From Nocardia vinacea (GTDB lineage: Bacteria; Actinomycetota; Actinomycetes; Mycobacteriales; Mycobacteriaceae): a DNA stretch of 64,000 nucleotides. Below, in pieces: positions 16,920-27,704 of the stretch; within the stretch, counting starts at the first letter, position 1; every line of letters begins with the position of its first letter. The position numbers and the translations under genes were made by a program. The stretch lies in NCBI RefSeq assembly GCF_035920345.1, contig NZ_CP109149.1:2356001-2420000 (forward strand). Reading direction: 5' to 3'. The notes beneath the pieces were generated by a model, which saw only the letters and a list, made by a program, of their open reading frames with translations, searched no databases and was not told the DNA's origin.

Positions 16920-17417
16920 TCAGGCTTGATGCAACCAGGAAATGAAGAGCAGCACGCCACCGACGGCCAGCAGCAGTGATACCGGAATCGGCCACCACGG
17001 GCCGTGCCGACCGAGCAGCCGGCGGGTCAGACGCACCTGCACCGCACCGAGTCCGGCCAGCGCCAGTCCCCATACGGGCAGTAGCCCAACCCCGAGCAGT
17101 GCGTGTACCGCCCAGGCCCCGGCCAGCGTCGGACCACCCCACGAGTGCTCGAGATCGTTGTCCGCGATGAGCGGATAGCAGATTCCGCGCACCGCCGCGA
17201 TTGTTGCCAGGAAAGCAAGAAACCAGGTCAGCAGGCCGATCACACCGGCCAGCACCGAATGCATGACTGCACGCACTGCCAAGGAATCTCGCGGCGCGAT
17301 GAAAATGCCCAGCAACCGGCGAGGGACCCGAAACCGGCTCGCTATGGGGCCGAGACCGATCACTGGCGCAACCAACGCATATGCGGCCCAACGCAACAGT
17401 GAGTGAACCGTGGTCAT
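16920..17417 (-). CDS. hypothetical four-helix membrane protein
   Basis: A 165-residue protein with four hydrophobic segments (about residues 8-26, 50-75, 98-122, 143-163). The second is preceded by a basic stretch, and the loop between helices 2 and 3 contains LIADNDLEHSWGGPTLAGAW. I do not recognise a named family. It is convergent with the HAD gene across 185 bases in which I see nothing else, and divergent from nothing: the NUDIX gene lies behind it on the same strand. Confidence 0.65.
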   Translation of the reverse strand: MTTVHSLLRWAAYALVAPVIGLGPIASRFRVPRRLLGIFIAPRDSLAVRAVMHSVLAGVIGLLTWFLAFLATIAAVRGICYPLIADNDLEHSWGGPTLAGAWAVHALLGVGLLPVWGLALAGLGAVQVRLTRRLLGRHGPWWPIPVSLLLAVGGVLLFISWLHQA

Positions 17418-17456
17418 GTCATCGACCGTATCCCGCGCAGCCGATGCGCGGGCACC

Positions 17457-17873
17457 TCAGGCCAATCGGCCCGCATCGACGAGGTCGTCGAACAGCAACT
17501 GATCGACCGGCGGCACCAGCGCGCGATCCGCATAGGAGAACCAGGCGACCTCTTCGATTTCACTGCTGGCCGCGAGGGTGCCGCGGTAGTCGGCGGTGTA
17601 GCAGCTCATCCGGACGACCACATCGCTGGCCGGTCCATGCAGTGCGGCCTCGTAGGTGCCGACGTGGGCGACGGATTCCGGGAGCAGCGCGACGGTCAGT
17701 TCCTCTTCGATCTCACGCAGCAGCGTCTGCAGGTCGGACTCCGTGCCCTCGCGTTTGCCGCCCGGAATGTAGAAGATGTCCTTGCCCTTCGGGCGCGCGC
17801 ACAGGATGCGGCCGTCTTCGATGCGTACCCACGCGACCGTGTCGATCAGCTTCGGCACTCGCCCATCCGCCAC
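17457..17873 (-). CDS. NUDIX hydrolase
   Basis: A 138-residue NUDIX protein with the box GGKREGTESD...REIEEELTV (G-x5-E-x7-R-E-U-x-E-E-x-U; the Gly after the last pair is Thr here). The N-terminal strand DTVAWVRIEDGRILCARPKG and PKGKDIFYIPGGKREG suit a nucleotide-sugar or (d)NTP hydrolase. The start is GTG at 17873. Substrate cannot be told from sequence. Confidence 0.85.
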   Translation of the reverse strand: MADGRVPKLIDTVAWVRIEDGRILCARPKGKDIFYIPGGKREGTESDLQTLLREIEEELTVALLPESVAHVGTYEAALHGPASDVVVRMSCYTADYRGTLAASSEIEEVAWFSYADRALVPPVDQLLFDDLVDAGRLA

Positions 17874-17898
17874 CGCCGCAGCCTAATGGACGTATCGA

Positions 17899-18390
17899 TC
17901 AATGGGCGTGCTGGAGGTCGGCGGGCAGGATGGAGCGCCCGCCCGCCGCGCCGGGACCATCGACGGGGCGCAGGTCCTGCCCGCGTACCCGCTCGCCGCA
18001 TTCGGCGCAGACCGGTTCGATCACCGTGGTCTTACCGCAGGATTCGTGCACGGCCTGCACCGGCGGGCCGTCAGGTGCGGCCCACTGGTCACCCCATTGC
18101 CGCATGGTATTGACGACGAGCCAGAGTGAGCGGCCCTTTGGGGTCAGCCGGTAGTCGTAGCGGACCGGATTCTCCTGATAGGGCACCTTGACCATGATGT
18201 CGTGCGCGACGAGGTGTTCCAGGCGCTGGGTGAGCACATTGCGCGCGATGCCGAGACGCGCGCGGAAGTCGTCGAAGCGGGTCACGCCGAAGAGTGCGTC
18301 GCGCACGATCAGCAGCGTCCACCATTCGCCGACCACCTCCAGACACTGGGCGACCGAGCAGTTCATCTCGTCGAAGCTGGTCCTGCGCAT
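17899..18390 (-). CDS. HxlR family transcriptional regulator
   Basis: A 163-residue regulator. NCSVAQCLEVVGEWWTLLIV with the sensor-type Cys near the N-terminus, then RFDDFRARLGIARNVLTQRL (recognition helix) and RYDYRLTPKGRSLW (wing) are the HxlR winged helix. A C-terminal zinc-ribbon-like extension, CGKTT...CAECGERV, is common in actinobacterial members. Starts at 18390 and 18402 are both possible. It faces a thioesterase remnant on the other strand; in such pairs the regulator often controls the divergent gene, which here is lost. Confidence 0.85.
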   Translation of the reverse strand: MRRTSFDEMNCSVAQCLEVVGEWWTLLIVRDALFGVTRFDDFRARLGIARNVLTQRLEHLVAHDIMVKVPYQENPVRYDYRLTPKGRSLWLVVNTMRQWGDQWAAPDGPPVQAVHESCGKTTVIEPVCAECGERVRGQDLRPVDGPGAAGGRSILPADLQHAH

Positions 18391-18449
18391 GAGCCTCAGC
18401 ATAGTCGGTTGCTTCAAAGAACTCACTAGCCTAACGGTTCGTTTCCCCA

Positions 18450-18579
18450 ACAGCCGGTCCTCGTCCGCGCGACCAATGTCAGTACCGGCGGCGGTTGGTC
18501 AGTCGACGACATCGCTATCTGGGATCGCGGCGGCGCACTGATCGCCTCTGCCCGGCAAACCCGCCGAGTCCTCGGCTGA
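18450..18579 (+). pseudogene. C-terminal stub of a thioesterase-family gene
   Basis: The plus-strand frame ending with TGA at 18577-18579 reads VLVRATNVSTGGG followed by WSVDDIAIWDRGGALIASAR, which resembles the end of TesB-like acyl-CoA thioesterases (the D-x-x-I-W-x-R-x-G-x-L-I-A-S pattern). There is no start codon or upstream half; the sequence begins abruptly next to the HxlR gene. I read it as the residue of a deleted gene once divergent from the HxlR regulator. Confidence 0.55.
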
Positions 18580-18663
18580 ATCGGGAACTGTCGTGACTTC
18601 TGTTGTCGCGGCGCAGGAGATAGGGCCCCACCCACGCATGGTGATCATGACCAGGTGTGGTTA

Positions 18664-19776
18664 CTACGCCACGTGCACGGTGAATCCGGTGTGACCCATG
18701 GCTGCGGCGACATGGTCGGCGGCGGCTTTGAGGTCGCGGGTCGGGGGTAGCGAGCCGTCGAAGGTGGTGACCGACAGATCGTCGGCGGTGGTCTCCCAGG
18801 TGCCCGCGATACGGCCGCCGATGACCAGGATGGGAGAGATCCAACCCGCTGCCCGACTCACCCGGGCGCGATGTTCGGTGCGGAGTAGTTCGGTGTCGCC
18901 CGTGCCCGGTCCGAGGACGTATTGGTCGAAAGCGCCCAGCAGATGTACCGAGGTGCCGGTCGGTTCGGTGGCGGCCAGTTCGTCGGCGTGTTCGGTGAGT
19001 ATGTAGGCGCGCCTGCCCGCGATATCGACCTCGGTGAGTGCGTCCCCGAGTTCCGAGAACCACCGGCGCACCGTCGTCTTCTTCAGACTGTTGCGGCTGA
19101 GCCAAGCGTCGAAGGTTTCCGGTGTCGCCGGGCCGTACGCGCCGAGGTAGCCGGCAATAGCCAAGGGTGCGGCGGCATCGGGTTCGGGTAGGCCGCGCCA
19201 ACCGTTGATCAGATGGGCCGGGCTGGTGAAGGTGATCCGATTGCCTTGCGCGGGACCGTGACACAGTGCCCCCTGCCAGGCCAGCGGCTTGAGCAGCGCA
19301 CCCCAGCCGGAGCGCAATTCCTCGCCGAGCCGATGGAATGCGGGTTCGGCGACCAGCGCTTCGACCAGTTCGTCGCGGCTGAGCACCACGCCATCGAGCA
19401 CCTGGGCCACCGCATCGGCCAGCGCCGCGACCTCCGCCGGCGACGCCCCGAAAGTGCGCTGCCAAGCGGGCTTTTCCCAGGTGCGGGCGGACCCGATCAA
19501 GGAGAGGATCGCTGCCGCCATATCGGGGGCGAGCGCGTGCAGAGTTCCGCGCATGGCCCAGGTCTTCATCAGGGTGCCCGCCGCCAATTCCGGTGATAGG
19601 GCACCTGGATCGGGTTTACTGCGCCGCAGCGCCACCGCGAGATCCGCGGCCGCGGTCACCTGGGCCTGCACACCGCACAGCCGCTCGACGATCTGGGCGA
19701 CCCCGACATCGTTGGGTGACGCGACGAATTGCCTGCGCAGCCGCCAAGCGAAAACCTGATCCCAGGTGACGTGCAC
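18664..19776 (-). CDS. winged-helix DNA-binding domain protein (HTH_42/AlkZ-like)
   Basis: A 370-residue protein of the HTH_42 (DUF1006) family. The N-terminal WRLRRQFVASP and the block VCGVQAQVTAAADLAVALR-like residues (VERLCGVQAQV), then TWAMRGTLHALAPDM are the hallmarks. Related proteins (YcaQ, AlkZ) are DNA glycosylases that unhook crosslinks or excise azinomycin adducts; their catalytic Gln-x-Gln motif appears here as VQAQV. Whether this member is a glycosylase is inference. It stands alone, with a short gap to the M56 gene. Confidence 0.75.
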   Translation of the reverse strand: MHVTWDQVFAWRLRRQFVASPNDVGVAQIVERLCGVQAQVTAAADLAVALRRSKPDPGALSPELAAGTLMKTWAMRGTLHALAPDMAAAILSLIGSARTWEKPAWQRTFGASPAEVAALADAVAQVLDGVVLSRDELVEALVAEPAFHRLGEELRSGWGALLKPLAWQGALCHGPAQGNRITFTSPAHLINGWRGLPEPDAAAPLAIAGYLGAYGPATPETFDAWLSRNSLKKTTVRRWFSELGDALTEVDIAGRRAYILTEHADELAATEPTGTSVHLLGAFDQYVLGPGTGDTELLRTEHRARVSRAAGWISPILVIGGRIAGTWETTADDLSVTTFDGSLPPTRDLKAAADHVAAAMGHTGFTVHVA

Positions 19777-19845
19777 CTATGCCCCTCCTCTGTTCTGCCG
19801 ACCGACCAGACCCAACCCCTTACCGGGTCCGGTGCAGTACCGGAT

Positions 19846-20793
19846 TCATCCCAGCACTGTGCTGCAGAACAGTACTCCGACCGCGATCTCGAGAAGACCC
19901 ACTACGGTCGCCGCCATCACGGCGAGCAATGCGGTCCGGTTCGTCGCGCGACGCACCGCGCCGACCGGCGCGACCAAGCGCTCGGCCCGATCCAGTACGG
20001 CAGTTGCCGCTGCGCTCAGCGCGACCGTCGGGGGCGGTTCGGTCGCGCCGACGATCGCGAGCAGGCCTCCGAGCAGCGGCTCCCGGCCGTGCGTGCGCGC
20101 CGCCGTATCGTCGGCGCACATCTCGAGTAGTCGGCCGATTTCGTGCACCCCGTCGGTCACCAGACGCATCCCGGGCAACGTGATCGCGATGCCGCGCAGG
20201 AATCGGAGCAGTCCGGCATGCCGCTCGCTCAGATGTGCATGCTCGTGGGCGAGCACCGCGGCGAGCTGTTCGTCGGTCAGCGCGTCGACAGCCGCGCTGG
20301 TGACGACGATGGTGTCGGGCCGTCCGGGCACGCAATAGGCTTGGCGCTCCGGCGAATCCAGCACGACCGCACCGACGCCGGGCACGCGACGACCGACCAT
20401 GCGGACGGCGCGTCCGTGCGCGATGGTTTTGCGTCGCATGTACAGCATCGCCTGTGCGACGTGTGCCAGGATGCCGAGGAGCGCGACGGCGACCAGCGCC
20501 GCGCAGGTCAGGGTGCCCAATTGGACGAGCAGGCCACCGTGCAGGCGCATCGGCGTCGCCAGCGCGTCAAAGCTGTCGCGCAGCGTATCGATGGGATGCC
20601 AGTAGGTGGCGAATTCGACGATCAGCATGGCGGCCGCGATCGCCCACGCACCCAGTGCGCCCGCGATCGCGACCAGCCACGCGAGCACCCCGAGCCGGGG
20701 CGCGACACCGCGCCGAGTCAGTCCGCGCAGCACGGTCGGGCCGAAGGTGGCCACCAGGCTGCCGTAGATCATCAGGCTGACGGCTACGTTCAC
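19846..20793 (-). CDS. M56 family membrane metallopeptidase (BlaR1-like)
   Basis: A 315-residue membrane protease with the zinc motif in LAHEHAHLSERH and hydrophobic segments at about residues 1-24, 36-64, 95-118 and at the C-terminus. It lacks a penicillin-binding sensor domain, like mycobacterial Rv1845c. The start overlaps the stop of the BlaI gene by four bases (20790-20793), so the two are coupled. By analogy it would inactivate the BlaI repressor or signal to it after envelope stress. Confidence 0.88.
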   Translation of the reverse strand: MNVAVSLMIYGSLVATFGPTVLRGLTRRGVAPRLGVLAWLVAIAGALGAWAIAAAMLIVEFATYWHPIDTLRDSFDALATPMRLHGGLLVQLGTLTCAALVAVALLGILAHVAQAMLYMRRKTIAHGRAVRMVGRRVPGVGAVVLDSPERQAYCVPGRPDTIVVTSAAVDALTDEQLAAVLAHEHAHLSERHAGLLRFLRGIAITLPGMRLVTDGVHEIGRLLEMCADDTAARTHGREPLLGGLLAIVGATEPPPTVALSAAATAVLDRAERLVAPVGAVRRATNRTALLAVMAATVVGLLEIAVGVLFCSTVLG

Positions 20794-21170
20794 GGCGCCT
20801 CTGGGGTTTTGCGTGAGGTCAGGCGGCGCAGCGCGGCACGCAGTCCAGCCGACTCCTCCTCACTGATCCGATCGACGAAATGGCTGAGCACCAGATCCGA
20901 GCGCCCGCCCGAACCCAGTGCCTCGAGCATGAGCCGTGCGCTGTGTTCCTCGCGGGTCAGCGTCGGCCAATATCGATATGCCTTGCCCGCGCGTTCGCGC
21001 GCCAACCAGCCCTTGCGGTGCAGATTGTCCATGGTCGACATGACCGTGGTGTAGGCAATACCGCGCTCGGCGGCCAGTTCGTCGAAGATTTCGCGGACCG
21101 TTGTGGTCTCCGCGTCCCGATCCCAAATGCGGTCCATGATCACCGCCTCCAAATCCCCGAATCCACGCAC
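20790..21170 (-). CDS. BlaI/MecI/CopY family repressor
   Basis: A 126-residue repressor starting at GTG 21170. RGFGDLEAVIMDRIW and the winged helix IAYTTVMSTMDNLHRKGW are nearly the family consensus, followed by the dimerisation helices. In mycobacteria the homologue (Rv1846c) represses genes for antibiotic response and ATP synthase. It is the first gene of a two-gene operon with the M56 protease, which is the usual arrangement of a signal-responsive repressor system. Confidence 0.92.
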   Translation of the reverse strand: MRGFGDLEAVIMDRIWDRDAETTTVREIFDELAAERGIAYTTVMSTMDNLHRKGWLARERAGKAYRYWPTLTREEHSARLMLEALGSGGRSDLVLSHFVDRISEEESAGLRAALRRLTSRKTPEAP

Positions 21171-21244
21171 GATGCCGACTCCCTCATCAACTACTGGACA
21201 TCTCTGACGTCCCAGGGTAGCTGGCTCGGCTTGTTGCTACGTAG

Positions 21245-21372
21245 TCATACCGTAGATTCGTTCGATAGCGGCACGCTCTGCTCGAAGCTGAAGACGTTCT
21301 CCGGATCGTATCGGGCCTTCACCTGACGTAGCCACTCGCGGCCGGCACCGTAGTACTCGCACTCCCGATCCA
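21245..21372 (-). pseudogene. C-terminal fragment of a BBE-type FAD-linked oxidoreductase
   Basis: On the minus strand the frame before TGA at 21247 reads ECEYYGAGREWLRQVKARYD then PENVFSFEQSVPL, the diagnostic last 35 residues of berberine-bridge-enzyme-like FAD oxidases (YYG...L..VK..YDP.NVF...QS.P). A stop lies immediately upstream and no FAD domain is present. It is a remnant and occupies most of the gap between the BlaI gene and the metallophosphoesterase. Confidence 0.85.
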
Positions 21373-21510
21373 ACGCTCATCGTCCAATTCTCGGCGCTCT
21401 CACTTGCATCGACCCGATGAGCTGCCCGCGCCGCCGCGCAGTCTCCGCTCTACGCACTCGCCGGTCAGCACTATCCGCACCTTGTCCCCGACTGAACATA
21501 GAGTGCTGCC

Positions 21511-22719
21511 GTGGACGTGGTGATCGCTATTGGAGTCGTCATTGGTGCGGTAGTCGGCGTGCTGGGAGTGGTTGGCGTGCACTGGTTTCTGTGGCGGCGG
21601 CTCGTATGGGATACGACCGAGCGCGGGTCGATCGCTCGCCGGGTGGGGACCGGGGTGATCGTCGCGGGGACAGCACTTTTGATCGGTGCATTTGCGTCCG
21701 AATCGGCCGGGGTTCCATTTCTGATCACGCAGATCATCGCCTGGCCCGGCTATATGTGGGGCGCGCTCTTCCTCTACCTCGTGCTGTGGCTGTTGGTGGG
21801 TGAGCTGGTGCGGCCGCTTTTCCGGCGTTGGATTGCGCATTCGAGGACGGCCGAGGACGCTGCGGAAACTGCGGCCGGAGATCATCCCGCGCCGGTTTCA
21901 CGGCGGCTCTTCGTCTCTCGAGCGGTGGGCGCTGCGGCGACACTGGCGGCGGTGACCACGGTGGGCTACGGCACCCACAGCGCGCTGACCGGCCCGCGAG
22001 TAAAGCAGTTGACGGTGCCGCTGGCCAATCTGCCGCGCGCCGCGCACGGCTACCGGATCGCCGTGGTCAGCGATATTCATCTCGGTCCGATTCTGGGCCG
22101 CGGATTCGCCGAGCGGGTGGTCGAGACGATCAACGGCACCCAGCCGGATCTCATTGCCGTGGTGGGCGATCTGGTCGACGGTAACGTCGAACACCTGCGC
22201 TCGGCCACCGAACCACTGGCGCGATTGCGCGCACGACACGGCGCCTATTTCGTCACCGGCAACCATGAATACTTCTCCGGTGCCGAGCAGTGGATCGAGC
22301 ATGTGCAGGAACTCGGACTGCGGCTGCTGGCGAACAGCCGCACTGAGCTGCCGTATTTCGACCTGGCCGGGGTCAACGATATTCAGGGCGAACGTATCGG
22401 GCAGGGGCCGGACTTCGCCGCCGCGCTCGGCGACCGTGATCTCGCGCGTACCGCGGTGCTGCTGGCGCATCAGCCGGTGCAAATCCACGACGCGGTCGAG
22501 TTCGGCGTCGACCTGCAACTGTCCGGCCACACCCACGGCGGCCAGTTATGGCCCGGCAATTACCTTGCGGGCCTGGCCAATCCGACCGTCGCAGGCCTGG
22601 AGCGCTACGGAGACACCCAGCTCTATGTCACCCGCGGGGCGGGCGCGTGGGGACCTCCGGTCCGGGTCGGCGCCCCCTCCGATATCACCGTTGTCGAGCT
22701 GGCGTCGAAACAGGCGTGA
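21511..22719 (+). CDS. membrane-anchored metallophosphoesterase
   Basis: A 402-residue calcineurin-like phosphoesterase. Three hydrophobic segments occupy the first 110 residues. A twin-arginine-like stretch SRRLFVSRAVGAAATLAAV at about 130 precedes the catalytic domain. The metal motifs are all present: VVSDIHLGP, AVVGDLVDG, VTGNHEYF, LLAHQP and SGHTHGGQLWPG. The family includes YkuE-type lipid-linked phosphatases, and the membrane anchor suggests a membrane phospholipid or cell-envelope substrate. The start at GTG 21511 is the first of the frame. Confidence 0.88.
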   Translation: MDVVIAIGVVIGAVVGVLGVVGVHWFLWRRLVWDTTERGSIARRVGTGVIVAGTALLIGAFASESAGVPFLITQIIAWPGYMWGALFLYLVLWLLVGELVRPLFRRWIAHSRTAEDAAETAAGDHPAPVSRRLFVSRAVGAAATLAAVTTVGYGTHSALTGPRVKQLTVPLANLPRAAHGYRIAVVSDIHLGPILGRGFAERVVETINGTQPDLIAVVGDLVDGNVEHLRSATEPLARLRARHGAYFVTGNHEYFSGAEQWIEHVQELGLRLLANSRTELPYFDLAGVNDIQGERIGQGPDFAAALGDRDLARTAVLLAHQPVQIHDAVEFGVDLQLSGHTHGGQLWPGNYLAGLANPTVAGLERYGDTQLYVTRGAGAWGPPVRVGAPSDITVVELASKQA

Positions 22720-22755
22720 CACGCTACGGTACTGCCACACCTCCCACGACCGACT

Positions 22756-22784
22756 GGGCCCCATCGAATCTCCGGATGGGGCCC
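22756..22784. terminator. hairpin between convergent genes
   Basis: GGGCCCCATC and GATGGGGCCC form a perfect 10 bp stem with a 9-base loop, midway between the metallophosphoesterase stop (22719) and the katG stop (22793). Position and symmetry suit a bidirectional terminator. Confidence 0.8.
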
Positions 22785-22792
22785 GGTCGAGA

Positions 22793-25502
<2,710 letters not shown>

Positions 25503-25538
25503 GCCCAGGAGTCTCGTCCGTTTTCTGGAACGAGTCAA
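25503..25538 (-). promoter_or_regulatory. furA promoter and autoregulatory site
   Basis: Read on the minus strand, TTGACT (25538-25533) begins 36 bases before the furA GTG and GAGACT occupies the -10 position (xAxxxT), so the GTG would be at or near +1. TTGACT is followed by CGTTCCAGAAAAC, which resembles the conserved TTGACT...TTCCAGAAAA element known from mycobacterial furA promoters, where FurA binds over the -35. The comparison is from memory; the sequence itself is plain. Confidence 0.65.
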
Positions 25539-25829
25539 GCATTCCTGCCGATGTTTCGGGTTTCGGTGCTGCGTCTGATCGAGAGGTATGTATCGAGGTG
25601 GGGGCGCGGCGGTGCGGTTGCCAGGTCTACAGCGCCATCATGACCGGCCTCGACCATCCGCACGCCCCGCACTTGGCAACGCTCAGCAACCGGTGCTCAA
25701 CACTCGATAGACGGCTAGAAGAGTGCACTCGGGCCTGCGTAGTTGGTCCGCGGGAAAATGGTTGGTCGGGAGGATGTTCGGACTGCTAACCTCGGCGAGA
25801 CCGTGACATCACGCGAGGAGGTGAGACCC
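25539..25829. other. intergenic region between furA and the GNAT leader
   Basis: About 290 bases with no credible gene. The right end holds a possible -10 element TAACCT at 25787-25792, about 40 bases before the leader peptide; a TTGGTC 19 bases further upstream is only a weak -35 candidate. I see no AT-rich WhiB7-type element beside the -10. Confidence 0.4.
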
Positions 25830-25889
25830 ATGCAGGCTGTATCGATGTGGGAGCTCCCTCTCGTCATCACGGTTGGGCGAACGATGTAG
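25830..25889 (+). CDS. 19-residue leader peptide upstream of the GNAT gene
   Basis: A 19-codon frame, MQAVSMWELPLVITVGRTM, starts at ATG 25830 behind GAGGAGGTGAG, the strongest ribosome binding sequence in this part of the window and far better than that of the gene it precedes. It ends with TAG two bases before the 5' arm of a hairpin whose 3' arm covers the GNAT start region. Such a layout is that of translational attenuators, where a ribosome stalled on the leader frees the downstream gene. The hydrophobic LPLVIT stretch recalls macrolide-stalling leaders, but this is only a resemblance. Confidence 0.6.
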   Translation: MQAVSMWELPLVITVGRTM

Positions 25890-25891
25890 AC

Positions 25892-25935
25892 GTCGCCGGG
25901 AGCGCCTGGGAGACAAGGCAATCCCGAAAGGCGAC
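25892..25935 (+). promoter_or_regulatory. candidate attenuator hairpin sequestering the GNAT ribosome binding site
   Basis: GTCGCC (25892-25897) pairs with GGCGAC (25930-25935) and GGGA (25898-25901) with TCCC (25922-25925), leaving a GAAA bulge; a small inner GCCT/AGGC pairing is possible in the loop. The presumed Shine-Dalgarno GAAAGG (25926-25931) lies in the bulge and 3' arm, and the GNAT ATG is at 25941. The leader stop at 25887-25889 abuts the 5' arm, so a ribosome at the leader's end would open the stem. Confidence 0.5.
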
Positions 25936-25940
25936 AACCA

Positions 25941-26738
25941 ATGAATTCTGAGCATTCAACTGCGGGTATGGGCGAGCCAACCGTAGTAGTCACGCGGGCC
26001 GCGCTGACGCAGTGGCACGCGCTGGACAACGACCGGGTGGTGGGCTGCGGCGACGCTTCGCGGCGCCCCGACGGCCGGATCTTTCTCAGCATCGACTCCT
26101 GGCACGACGCGGTCTTCGACCAGCTCGCCCACGCGATGCTGACGGACCTTCCGGCCCCGCTGTACACGGTCGTCGATGAGATCGACGTGGGCCTGACATC
26201 CAGCTGGGAGCGAGTCGGTTTCACGACTCGGCGCCGTGAGTGGGAATACCTCGTGCGCACCGACCCGCGGGTCACCGGACTCGACGCGACGCCCCCGCCT
26301 CCGGGTACCACGATCGTCGTCGGCGGTGACGCGGAGCAGGGTCCGCTGCGTGCATTGGACCGCGCGATACGCCTCGAGGTCGAGGCTGCTGTCGGATGGC
26401 AGCAGATGCCGGCGGAGGTGTTGCCCCGCCTGAGCGGGAACACCCCGCTGGATCTGTCGAAGTATGTGGTGGCAGCACAGCCCGATCGATACGTGGGACT
26501 GGTCCGGGTGATGCAGCGCCGTCACTGGGCAAGGATCGGGCTGATCGCAGTCCGGGCCGATCAGCATCGCCGCGGTATCGGGCGGGCGCTGCTAGCCCAC
26601 ACGCTGGGCGCATTGCACCACCGCGGGATCGACACGGCGTCAACCGAAGTCAACGAATCCAACACAGCGGCCACGGCACTGTTGGAGGGCATCGGAGCCC
26701 GACGCGCAAGCAGCAACCTGGAGTTGGTGCTGCGATGA
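25941..26738 (+). CDS. GNAT family N-acetyltransferase
   Basis: A 265-residue protein with two GNAT-like halves. The N-terminal half (to about 110) keeps the fold but no acetyl-CoA motif. The C-terminal half has motif [21 protein letters not shown], then [20 protein letters not shown], as in active enzymes. The acceptor is unknown; the linkage to an IF-1 gene and a leader-peptide attenuator suggests a role at the ribosome or in resistance to a translation inhibitor, which is inference. The next gene overlaps by four bases (ATGA). Confidence 0.85.
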   Translation: MNSEHSTAGMGEPTVVVTRAALTQWHALDNDRVVGCGDASRRPDGRIFLSIDSWHDAVFDQLAHAMLTDLPAPLYTVVDEIDVGLTSSWERVGFTTRRREWEYLVRTDPRVTGLDATPPPPGTTIVVGGDAEQGPLRALDRAIRLEVEAAVGWQQMPAEVLPRLSGNTPLDLSKYVVAAQPDRYVGLVRVMQRRHWARIGLIAVRADQHRRGIGRALLAHTLGALHHRGIDTASTEVNESNTAATALLEGIGARRASSNLELVLR

Positions 26739-26968
26739 CAGATGCGACGAAGAGCAGAAAGGGTATCGAAATAGAGGGCACCGTCATCGAATGCCTCCGC
26801 AACGCCACCTTCACGGTAGAGCTTCCGAACGGGCACAAGGTGCTCACCCACATCAGCGGGAAGATACGGAAGAACTACATCAAGATCATGCTGCATGATC
26901 GGGTACTGGTGGAGCTGAGCCCCTACGACCTCACCCGCGGCCGAATCGTGTTCCGGTACAGGACGTAG
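26735..26968 (+). CDS. translation initiation factor IF-1 paralogue
   Basis: A 77-residue S1/OB-fold protein. [40 protein letters not shown] and [19 protein letters not shown] align over the full length of IF-1. It is not in the usual adk-map-infA-rpmJ setting, and positions that are almost fixed in actinobacterial IF-1 differ (for example [10 protein letters not shown] instead of HYIRILPEDR), so it is probably a second, specialised copy. It is translationally coupled to the GNAT gene and followed by a strong terminator. It could replace or compete with housekeeping IF-1 when translation is blocked. Confidence 0.9.
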   Translation: MTDATKSRKGIEIEGTVIECLRNATFTVELPNGHKVLTHISGKIRKNYIKIMLHDRVLVELSPYDLTRGRIVFRYRT

Positions 26969-27012
26969 CCGGCCCGGGACACCGCCGAGTCGGCTCCGTC
27001 CCGACACAAACA

Positions 27013-27039
27013 CGGCGGCCGGATTGCATCCGGCCGCCG
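27013..27039 (+). terminator. terminator hairpin after the IF-1 paralogue
   Basis: CGGCGGCCGGAT and ATCCGGCCGCCG form a perfect 12 bp stem with a 3-base loop, 45 bases after the IF-1 stop. The 215 bases from here to the next gene hold nothing else I can name. Confidence 0.8.
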
Positions 27040-27254
27040 ATACCGCGTCGGCCTCCGACACCGAAGGGCTGTCTTGGGTCAAGATCATGGCAGGAACTGG
27101 CTGGTCACAAGGTTGGTGCCGGGCGTAAGACCTCTTTCAGACTGCGCGCTCATAGCCGATGGGCGTGTGGTTACCGTGGCAGTCGTGGGCGCGAGGAGCA
27201 CTGTCCGGAAGCAACCGGGGACCTCAGTGGTGCCGGCTGGCGCGGTGCTGTAGA

Positions 27255-27704
27255 TCAGTCCTCCCTTTGCCGGAAACCGAGTAGGGATCTGCGGAGACCG
27301 CTGAACACATAGCCGGCCGCCCACACTGAAATCAAAATGAGAACAACGAACAGCGGTAGCCAGCTGTCCTTATGGTGATCGACGCTCCACCAGACCCCCG
27401 TAAACAGAATCGCGCAGATAAACAGCAGGATGTCGCGCAAGCCGCCGCGATAGGAGGCGGCCGCTCTGCGCAGCGGCCGGTATCGGTTGACGGTCGCGAC
27501 CAGGTCGTCGATGCGACTATCGATGCTCCGTTGGAGTTCGGCTCGCCGCTCCACCTCCTCCGGAGGTAGGCGGTCCAGCAGTTCCATATCCTGCTTGATC
27601 GTCTTGCGGACATCCGGGCCCCTCAGATATCCCACCGCTGCACCGAGAGCCAATCCACCGGCGATCGGCGCGATCCCCACGGCAAGGTCAGCCAACGCGG
27701 ACAT
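27255..27704 (-). CDS. hypothetical membrane protein with central helical region
   Basis: A 149-residue protein. A glycine-rich hydrophobic N-terminus (about 5-26), a charged helical stretch rich in Glu and Arg (about 30-85) and two C-terminal membrane segments (about 92-108 and 116-134) are visible. The ATG at 27704 lies inside the end of the upstream ubiquitin-like gene (17-base overlap), so the two are probably coupled. I recognise no family. Confidence 0.65.
   Translation of the reverse strand: MSALADLAVGIAPIAGGLALGAAVGYLRGPDVRKTIKQDMELLDRLPPEEVERRAELQRSIDSRIDDLVATVNRYRPLRRAAASYRGGLRDILLFICAILFTGVWWSVDHHKDSWLPLFVVLILISVWAAGYVFSGLRRSLLGFRQRED

Noticed and set aside
25700..25800. Possible WhiB7-type promoter before the GNAT leader.
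   Set aside because: The sequence just upstream of the TAACCT -10 candidate is GC-rich, whereas WhiB7 promoters have an AT-rich block there.
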